Part shown: positions 55,697 to 64,000 of the stretch, in pieces
How the letters are laid out: each line of letters starts with the position of its first letter
Position numbering within the stretch: position 1 is the stretch's first letter
Assembly: GCA_905250115.1 (NCBI GenBank)
Contig: CAJNOI010000074.1
Location: 149,955 to 213,954 of the forward strand
Source: Adineta steineri
Taxonomy: Eukaryota > Rotifera > Eurotatoria > Adinetida > Adinetidae
DNA length: 64,000 nucleotides
Direction: 5' to 3'
The notes under the pieces: model-generated
Told to the model about the DNA's origin: nothing
The model's database searches: none
Seen by the model: only the letters and a program-made list of their open reading frames with translations
Program-made: the position numbers and the translations under genes

Positions 55697-57056
55697 ATGA
55701 GTGATCCACTTAGACGTGTTGCCGTTGTTGGCAGTGGTAACTGGTATTTAATTGAATTTTTTATCATTGATTTATGATTATATCTATTATAATTTAGGGG
55801 CTCAACAATAGCTAAAATAGTTGGAACTAATATAACTAAATTTAATACATTTGAAAATGAAATTCGTATGTATGTTTATGAAGAAATGGTAGACGGGCGA
55901 AAACTTACAGATATTATTAATCAAGAACATGAAAATGTCAAGTACTTACCAGGCCATAAATTTCCACCTAATGTTGTAAGTACCGACGAAAAAAAAAACA
56001 TGTGACTATTTATGAAATAAATATAAAAAAGTTAACTATATTCTATTCAGGTAGCATATCCAGACGTAATTGAAGCTGTAAAAGATGCTGATATCTTATT
56101 ATTTATTTTACCACATCAATTTGTTGAACGAACATGTCATGCTATTAAATCTCATGTTAAAAAAACTGCTTTTGCTGTATCCTTCTCTAAAGTATGTGAT
56201 TTGCTTTTTTTTGTTTAAATTTTCTTATTCGATTGAATTTATTATCGATTTAGGGTTTTTATGTTAGTAAAGATAAAAGTGTTGACCTACTTTCAACTGT
56301 AATTAGTCGTTTATTAGAAATTCCATGTTATGTATTAATGGGAGCTAATATTGCAAGTGAAGTTGCAGCAGGAAAATTTTGTGAAGCCACAATTGGTTCA
56401 CGAAATTATGAACACGGACAATTAGTTAAAGGTCTTATACAAACAGATGAATTTCGTCTTGTTATTAAACCAGATACAGAAGTTATTGAAGTACTTGGTG
56501 CTTTGAAAAATATTGTTGCAGTTGCTGCTGGATTTTCTGATGGATTAGGTTTTGGTGATAATACAAAAGCTGCTGTTATTCGTCTTGGTTTAAAAGAAAT
56601 GGTTAAATTTTGTGAAGAATTTTTTCCTGGTTAGTCAAACAATAGTAAATTAATAAAATAAAAATTGAAGGATTTTTATTTTTTAGGACATCATCCACAA
56701 ATATTTTTGGAATCCTGTGGTGTTGCTGATCTCGTAACAACATGTTATGGTGGTCGAAATCGTAAAGTAGCTGCAGCATTTGTTAAAACAGGAAAAGATA
56801 TTAAAACACTTGAAGAAGAAATGCTCAATGGACAAAAATTACAAGGACCTGATGCAGCTGCTGAAGTTCAAGAATGGCTCAAAGAAAAAGGACAAGCCAA
56901 TAAGTCAGTTTTATTAAATTGATTATATTAGGAATTATTTTTTTTTTGATTTTTAATAGATTTCCATTATTTGTCGCAGTACATGAAATTTGTGAACGTC
57001 GACTTGAACCTAAAGCATTAATTGATGCTCTTCGACATCATCCAGAGTTTTGGTAA
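55697..57056 (+). CDS. GPD1: Glycerol-3-phosphate dehydrogenase [NAD+], cytoplasmic
   Basis: Seven exons with short introns, about 350 aa. NAD-binding motif [18 protein letters not shown] is split by the first intron within the Trp codon. It is followed by [55 protein letters not shown], catalytic Lys/Asp regions [20 protein letters not shown] and [17 protein letters not shown], then [20 protein letters not shown] and [12 protein letters not shown]. It reduces dihydroxyacetone phosphate to glycerol 3-phosphate, linking glycolysis to lipid and glycerol synthesis and to NAD+ regeneration. TTTCAG immediately precedes the ATG, suggesting a cis or trans splice acceptor in the 5' UTR. Confidence 0.96.
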
Positions 57057-58239
57057 ACAAATCAATTAATTAAAATAAACTTTCTATATGTTTACTGTTG
57101 GAATCGATTAACAACTATTGCTATTTTTCTTCTTTTTTTAGTTTATTTTTTCCTTCAGCTATTAGCTGTAAAACTTCTATTTCCTTTGTCATTATTCCTA
57201 TATTCTTTTTTTTTAAACTCGTATCTTCTATTAAATGAATAGATGTTTTGCACCTAAGACAAGTTAGATTTACCTGTACTATAGAGTCAGAAACATAGTT
57301 TCTTTTTAAATATTTTCCAAGACAAAAAAAAATCTCGTTTATCATAAATATAGATCATCAAAGAACACACTTTTCATATGCACTTACATCTATCGATAAA
57401 AAATAAGAATACAGTCAAATCTAAAAATCATTCGACTTTATTTATATATATATCGTAACATGTATTAATCATAAACTTGTTAAGTGCAGCACATGTACGA
57501 TTATACAAAATGTAATTTTGTAGTAATGATAGGTCAGTTTTTCTTAACGAGTGATAACTAAATAAGAACATTCTTATTAATCAGAGAATATTCATTTCTC
57601 TATGATAAATAATCGATATCTGATTCTTGGAAATTAATTCTTTTATAAATTATTGAATCGCTCTTTTTTCACAAATTTCTAAGATAAATATTGATTTGAT
57701 TTAAAACACGAACAAAAGTTTTTTGCAAGAAATAGATCGACTAAATTGAATTTGAATATTGCTTCTATGATGAGCTTTCTCATATCAGAAGATTGTTTTA
57801 TTTATGGTTGTATTTGTAAATATTGCTACTACTTGAGCTATATTTTCTCTACTCAAGAGGAGATAATGGACAGAGTAGATTTAAAAAAAACGACTAGGTG
57901 TTCATTAGTCATTACTTTGTTGCCTTGTGATGTATTAATATTTCTCAAAAAACTTCATCAAATTTAATCGAGAGTAGAAAAGAAGTCACCTGGAAAATGT
58001 CAATTATTGTATTAGAAAAGTCATCGATTTAGCTAAGAATCAAACCCAACTGATTAAGGTCATGAACCTGTCCAAATGGTATCAGTCCCTAGGTGGGAGA
58101 CTTCGGAGCATCATTTCATGTCAGTTTATTTCTATTATATTAGCATTCCTTCAGTAAGAGGCTTAGCAGCGTTTGCGCTGCGTTATTTGTTTATGTATAG
58201 TTACAAGTAGAGATGTGACATGCAGTTTCACTAATACAA
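57057..58239. other. Intergenic 1.2 kb
   Basis: Two short open frames (57121-57345 minus, 74 aa with a CxxC; 57746-57967 plus) have no recognisable domain. A stretch near 58078-58108 (AGTCCCTAGGTGGGAGAC) faintly recalls the 3' part of 5S rRNA, but the match is weak. Confidence 0.4.
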
Positions 58240-59927
58240 GTTCATCTGAAAAAAATTAATCACGTGCTCACAAGCTTTAACAGTCACATTCCTACTCTAA
58301 AATAACATGATAAATGACTATTTCATATAAATACTTATATAAAATGAATCTCCTATCATCCATCAAGCACATGTTGTTTTACTAGAAGCAGAGTGTACAT
58401 TACTTATGATGCATGTTCATTAATACATGATTAACAATATTTGCTTTTTTTTATTGCATCTGAAAACTTATTTACAAATGTTGTATATAATATTCTCTAT
58501 CTCTTCTTTTATTTGTAACTATAAATAATATCGAAATAATTTCATATAAATGGTAACAATAGCTCTACTGTTTTTTTTCAAGGAAATTTGATAATTACAA
58601 GTACAAAATTGTTAATGAAAAAGTACTGACAAATATTTATATATATGTCCTTAAAAAAATATCTCAAATCTAGGAAAGAAAAATGATCGATTCCTTTTCC
58701 AAATGTCTTTTAACTTTGTTCTGGAAAACAAGATTTTTGGCACGTAGTTTTCAAGTTGAATATTAACAACTCCAAGATCTACTGTTTATTAAGTACATAT
58801 GTTTGATGGAGAAACAACATGCATATATTTCTCATTCAAAGTTATAGAAGTAATATTGTTTTCTCTCATTTTCTCTTGAGAATAATAGATTGCTAAATTT
58901 TAAATAATACTTCTGCTTTTTTCTTACTTAGTTAAGTATTTTTTTTATTTTAATGGAAAGTCTCATATTATCGAGACATTAATAGTTCATCATAGTTTTG
59001 AGTATTTTTTCTTATGTAAAACCATGCTAAACCTTTAATTTAGATTAGTGAAATCTTTGGAGTAAAAACTTTTTTTGCAAGTATATCTTTTCAAAATGGT
59101 GAAGTTGAACGAAGTATCACCTATTGATTACAACAATACAAGTGTTCGTGATGTAATTATTAAAGATATAACATGAACTTATTTTTATTTTGTTTTTATT
59201 ATTTTAGCCTCAATCAAGTATCATCAATATTGATCAAACTACAACAACTCAATCACGAACATTGTATGTGTATTTTTAGTTCTAGATGTAGTAAGGTCGA
59301 ATAGTTTGATTAAAAGTTGATTTGCCTTCACTTCTTCAATTGACGATTTTCTAAATATTGTTTTCTCATAAGTATTGTATTATTTTTATTATTATATATT
59401 GATAGTACTGTGTTTTTTGACTAAAATTTGTTCTTAGAAACGAATATTTGTATCTTGAAAATACAAGTACATAATTGTTTGTTTTTGTAAGAACGGATTC
59501 AGAGTACAAAACATAAGATCACTGATGTATAATAATAACAATAATAAAATATGGGTATTAAAATCAATCATAAATTGGATGGAATGAGAGTATGACTAAG
59601 TTTGATGATTAGAAGTATTTGTTATTTTTAGATGGGAACAAATTCGAACAAAAAAATGGGTGCGGATTGTATTGTTAATTCTGGTTATTATTTTGATTAT
59701 ACTAATTATTATTATTCCCATAATTATTATGAAAAAGAGAAGTGGAGATACAGAAAAAACATTATCAACAGAAGCAACAACAACGATAACAACAGAAACA
59801 ACTACAATGATAACAACAGGAACAACAACAACAACAATGATAATAACAACAACGATAACAACAGCAACAACAACAATGATAATAACAACAACAACGACAA
59901 CAACAATAGCTACTACGACAACAAGCG
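58240..59927. repeat. Tandem duplication, upstream copy
   Basis: Aligns over its length with 62342-64000 (offset 4102 to 4262 bp). Promoter side, exons 1-3 and introns are shared, with scattered substitutions and one block difference of about 165 bp. It contains the 5' half of the FG-GAP gene at 59096. The similarity in non-coding parts points to a fairly recent duplication. Confidence 0.85.
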
Positions 59928-61159
59928 GTATAACTCTCTTAGAAAGAAAATAAAAAGAAGTCGGTTGTTCACTCTTGATAACTCATAATACAAAAGCTTT
60001 TGAAATCTTGTATGTCATAAATTATAAGCATTTGAGGATGGATAGATAGTTGATTGAGAGTGCCATTATTATTTTTGTTGGTCACATCTTCATGATCACT
60101 GCATCTTCTAAAAGTATTTTTCGTTTTGTATTAGGTTCATGTTTGTTATATACTGAGCTAGCAAGTTTCAATTCTGCAACTATTCTGCTCAACTCGATAT
60201 TATTAGCTGATATTAATAAAGATACCAAATTAGATATTATTGTCGGAAACCGTTTTGAGAAAACTATTATGATATTCTTAAATCTTGACGATGGAACATT
60301 TACTCAATCGAAAACGGTTTCACATAAAATCGAGCCGTCACATATAACTACAGGTGATATCAATAATGATGGCAAGCTCGATATTATTGCTACCTATAGA
60401 GATGCACCGGACATTACTGTTTTTTATAACACCGGCAATGACAACTTTAACAATACGATGATCATTCCAACGGAAGTACCCATAGCTGATGTGAAAACAA
60501 TTGATATTAATAAAGACAATAAACTTGATCTTATTGTCGCCTGTTCGTTCGAAGAATGTATTATCGTTTTTTTGAATGATGGTGACGGAGTATTTAGTAA
60601 ACAAATCAGGTATGAACCTACTTATTTTCCACTCGATCTGGAAGTAATCGATGTGAATAATGATGCTCTGCCTGATATTATTACAAGACATGATCATTAT
60701 AAAATAACTGTGTTTTTAAATACCGATAATGGTAATTTTATCGAGCAAAAGTCTACTTCGATTAGCCTGGATTCTCGATTTATTAAAGCTATTGATATAA
60801 ATGGTGACAATAAAAGTGATCTACTCGTAGGATATTCTTCGAGTTTTCAGATACATTTCGGTTTTGGCAATACTACATTTGCTGATCCAATTGAACATTG
60901 CAGTAACTATGGAATAACATCTTTAGAAACAGCCGATTTCAACAATGACAATAAAATAGATATTATTCTCTCACATAGTGACAGCAATAAAATTAGTATT
61001 TTTTTAAATACAGGTAATGGAACATTTAAAGAACCAAAAATTCTGGACAACATTAACCACCCAAAGTATGCATCAATGATTGATATTAATAGTGATGGTA
61101 AAGTAAAACTTGTTATCGCAAACGATCAAACTATCGGAACACTTGACTTCCGCTGTTAG
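59096..61159 (+). CDS. Single-pass FG-GAP/VCBS repeat membrane protein with Thr-rich stalk
   Basis: Four exons (59096-59152, 59208-59263, 59632-59927 and 60135-61159) total 1434 nt, giving 477 aa in frame. Short cytosolic N-terminus: MVKLNEVSPIDYNNTSVRD, then WEQIRTKKW. A long hydrophobic anchor (VRIVLLILVIILIILIIIIP) follows. Next is a Thr-rich, mucin-like stalk of about 70 residues coded mostly by ACA. Then come about seven FG-GAP/VCBS repeats with calcium-loop motifs (DINKDTKLDIIVGN, DINNDGKLDIIATY, DINKDNKLDLIVAC, DVNNDALPDIITRH, DINGDNKSDLLVGY, DFNNDNKIDIILSH, DINSDGKVKLVIAN). It is a type II membrane protein with an extracellular propeller; ligand unknown. Such proteins are abundant in bdelloids (general knowledge). 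A partial second copy starts at 63358. Confidence 0.82.
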
Positions 61160-62341
61160 ATATATCTTCAATGACTATATATATATTATTCTTTATTTTT
61201 ATGTTAATAAGCTTTTCATAAATTTTCTTTTTCGTTTTAATTCTACTCTATATTTATTTTTTTTTTCGCTTATATATCATATTAAATCAATAAATTCATA
61301 TACAATATATAATCTTTGATGTTTTCTTTAAAAAATATTTAAATAAATCGAAAGAATTATGAAAATGAATTCTATATTAAAAGTAAAGTTTCAATATATC
61401 ATGCTCGACTGTTTTAAACATTTAGATCGAAAAATAATTGTCATTGATATTTTCATTATCAATTAGAAACTACAAAATATATATTCATATCTTTGATCAT
61501 TTCGAATCACGAACTAAAAATCTAAGTAAGTTTTGTCTCATATCTTTTGGATCATTAGAGAAATAATTCATATGTTAATTCCTTTACAATAACTATTATA
61601 TCACTTTATCATCTAAAATATTCTTCATAGATAATTGTTCTTACAATCAATGAGTATGGAACAGCATGTATTACATCATTGTTCTAAGTTCGTCTATAAT
61701 TGAAAATAATGGCAATTCAATCAAAAAAACTACTACTTCTTTCAATGTCGTACATGTTTTGTTTGAGTTTTTATTAATATGAAATATTTAAAAATATTGA
61801 TAGCCCAGTGTATCAGTCATATAAAAATGCTTGTATAATATTAACTGATAAGATATATGCATCAGACAAATGATTCTAATATTATCGAAGGCTAATAATA
61901 ATTGAATGAGATAATATTAATTAATTGAACTCATATAGGCTGTTTATAATCGACATATAACTTATGAAAACATGATAGCCTACCAGAATTGTTGAGTATA
62001 AAAAAATATGTTAATTCGTATTAATTGTTTTTCTAAAAGTTTAATAGATTAATTTATCAAATAGTTACGATTCATGATACGTTCTGTAAGTATAACGACT
62101 AACTAATTTGCATGACCTCACAATATCGATTATATAGTTACAGAAGGATAAGATTTCACAAGTATACTTGGTTTATCAAAAAATAAATCTTTATGATTGT
62201 TTGTGATACACAATTTATTAAGTATTATGTGATAAGTGTAAATCATATAGGTTAAAGCAGGAAAATTTGATTAATGTTTCGAATAAGGATGTGATAGTTT
62301 CATATCAGTTCAGAGAGCGGAAGTGATGCATCAATTCAAGT
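61160..62341. other. Intergenic 1.2 kb between tandem copies
   Basis: AT-rich 3' flank of the FG-GAP gene. No gene, repeat or RNA recognised. Confidence 0.5.
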
Positions 62342-64000
62342 TCATCTGAAAAGATCTAATCACGTGCTTACAAGCTTTAATAGTCACATTCCTAGTCTGA
62401 AATGACTTGATAAATGACTATTTCATATAAATACTTCTATAAAATAAATTTTCTATCATTCATCATTCACATGTTATTTTACTAGAAGCAGAGTGTACAT
62501 TACCTATGATGCATGTTCATTAATACATGATCGACAATATTTGCTTTTTTTATTGCATCTAAAAGCTTATTTTCAAATGTTGTATATAATCTTCTTTGTC
62601 TCATCTTTTTTTTATGATTATAAATAATATCGAAATAATTTCATATAAATGGTAACAATAGCTCTACTACTTTTTTTCAGGAAATTTGATAACTACAAGT
62701 ACAAAATCGTTCATAAAAAAGTATTGATAAAGATATATATTGCAGAACCACAAAAGAAAAATGATCGATCACTCTTTCGAATGTTTTTTTAACTTTGTTT
62801 TAGACAACATGATTTTTGGCACGTAGTTTTCAGGTTCAATACTGTCAGTTTCAAGATCTCCTGTTTATTAAGCAAATTTATATTTGATGGAGAGACAACA
62901 TGCATATATTTCTCAGCGGTAATATTTATTTCATCTAGTCAATATTTAAAATAGGGATAAATAATTTGTTCTCATATATCAACCACATTCTTTTTGAAAG
63001 ATTCATATTTATAAGTATGTTCTTAAAAGTAGGAAAACATCTACAATCATTTTGATGATTTACTGAATAGTTGATATCTATTCAATAAGTCAAGGAAAAT
63101 ATTTCTCATTCAAAGCTATAGAAGTATTATCGTTCCCTCTCATTTTCTCTTGAGAATACATCGTTAAATTCTTAAATAATATTTCTATTATTTTAAGTAC
63201 TTTTTCTTATTTTGATGGAAAGTCTCATATAATCAAGATATTAGTAGTTCATCATAGTTTTAACTATTTTTCTACTGTGAAACTATGATAAGCTTTTTAT
63301 TTCAGATTAGTGAAAAATCTTTGAAAAAAAACATATTTTCAAGTATATCTTTTCAAAATGGTGAAGTTAAACGAAGTATCACCCGTTGATTACAACAATA
63401 CAAGTGTTCGTAATATAGTTATGAAAGATATAACATGAGCTTATTTTTATTTTATTTTTATTATTTTAGGCTCAATCAAGTGCCATCAATATAGATCAAA
63501 CTTCAATAATTCAATCACAAACATTGTACGTATATTTCGAATTTTACATGTAGTAAAGTCAAATAGTTCGATTAAAAGTTGATATGCCTTCGCTTCTTCT
63601 GTTGATGATTTTCTAAATATTGTTTTCTCACAAGTATTTTATCATTTTCACTAATATATATATATATATATATATTGATAGTACCGTGTTTTTCCATTGA
63701 AATTTGCTCTTACAAACGAATATATGTATCTTGAAAATACAAGGACGTAATTATTTGTTTCTGTAAGAACGTATTTAGAGTACCAAACATATGAATATTG
63801 ATGTATAATAATGAAAATAGTAAAATATTGATATTAAGATCAAACATAAATTGGATGGGATGAAAGCATGACTAAGTTTGATGATTAGAAGTATTTATTA
63901 TTTTTAGATGGGAACAAATTCGAACAAAAAAATGGATGCGAATTGTATTATTAATTCTGGTTATTATTTTGATTATACTAATTATTATTATTCCCATAAT
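62342..64000. repeat. Tandem duplication, downstream copy (cut by window edge)
   Basis: Counterpart of 58240-59927. It differs by a block of about 165 bp (around 62915-63080) bounded by ATATTTCTCA on both sides, and by a TA microsatellite at about 63655-63675 in intron 2. Confidence 0.85.
63358..64000 (+). CDS. FG-GAP membrane protein copy 2, 5' part, splice donor lost
   Basis: Exon 1 63358-63414 (MVKLNEVSPVDYNNTSVRN), exon 2 63470-63525 (AQSSAINIDQTSIIQSQTL) and exon 3 from 63908 run off the end in the membrane anchor. After exon 1, copy 1 has GATGTAATT, whereas here the sequence is AATATAGTT, so the donor GT has become AT. Reading through meets a stop within about ten codons, and a nearby GTAATA would shift the frame. 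The acceptor and second donor are intact. This copy may be splice-defective or start elsewhere; the missing 3' half would settle it. Confidence 0.7.

Noticed and set aside
57121..57345. 74-codon minus frame after GPD1
   Set aside because: One CxxC only, no recognised domain, lies in the GPD1 3' flank; left as doubtful.
58030..58110. Possible 5S rRNA or tRNA-like sequence
   Set aside because: Only a short stretch (AGTCCCTAGGTGGGAGAC) recalls 5S rRNA; the rest does not align and no cloverleaf can be drawn.

Overview
This is a eukaryotic nuclear window, most probably from a bdelloid rotifer (Adineta/Rotaria-like). The genome is AT-rich. Genes are split by very short GT-AG introns, mostly 46-75 bp, and are densely packed on both strands. 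The conserved genes are animal housekeeping genes. Several features fit bdelloids in particular: lineage-expanded FG-GAP/VCBS membrane proteins, a prokaryote-type RtcB ligase and a GH13 enzyme (possible transfers), interstitial TGTGGG-like motifs, and a Penelope-like hammerhead-ribozyme fold-back. The organism is inferred from reading alone; no search was run.

Layout. 1-7 kb is mostly minus strand: partial GH13 enzyme, HSD17B10-like dehydrogenase, RHBDD1-like rhomboid, BORCS5, RPL24 and a ciliary PG-rich protein, which faces a second ciliary protein across a 91-bp shared promoter. 7.9-17 kb: acyl-CoA thioesterase, WDR76-like protein (minus), phosphoglycerate mutase with a 16-nt microexon, a single-exon hypothetical, and a Na/K-ATPase beta subunit (minus) with a hammerhead fold-back in an intron. 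17.9-25.1 kb: complete RAD50 (17 exons, 1319 aa) with MITEs in one intron. 25.7-29.65 kb: complete SERCA Ca2+-ATPase (17 exons, 1010 aa). 29.65-35.1 kb: a long gene-poor stretch, a 100-N gap, and the last four exons of a second SERCA with a different tail.

36-47 kb: myosin regulatory light chain, PSMF1/PI31, an RtcB2-like RNA ligase only 66 bp upstream of RBBP4, then two tandem minus-strand AIFM2/FSP1-like genes. The duplicated unit also carried a scrap of the last RBBP4 exon. 48.8-57 kb: a secreted propeller-like protein, a TRAF-type RING/MATH protein (minus), an 801-bp TIR element and GPD1. 58-64 kb: two tandem copies of an FG-GAP membrane-protein locus. The second is cut by the window edge and has lost a splice donor.

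The genes form no single pathway; neighbouring functions are largely independent. The most noteworthy items are the paired hammerhead motifs in inverted arms, the RtcB2-RBBP4 operon-like spacing, the second SERCA C-terminus, and the two tandem duplications. Exon sums were checked by hand for RAD50, SERCA, PGAM, TRAF, FSP1 copy A, the RtcB ligase and the FG-GAP gene, and all are multiples of three. Other exon borders are less certain.
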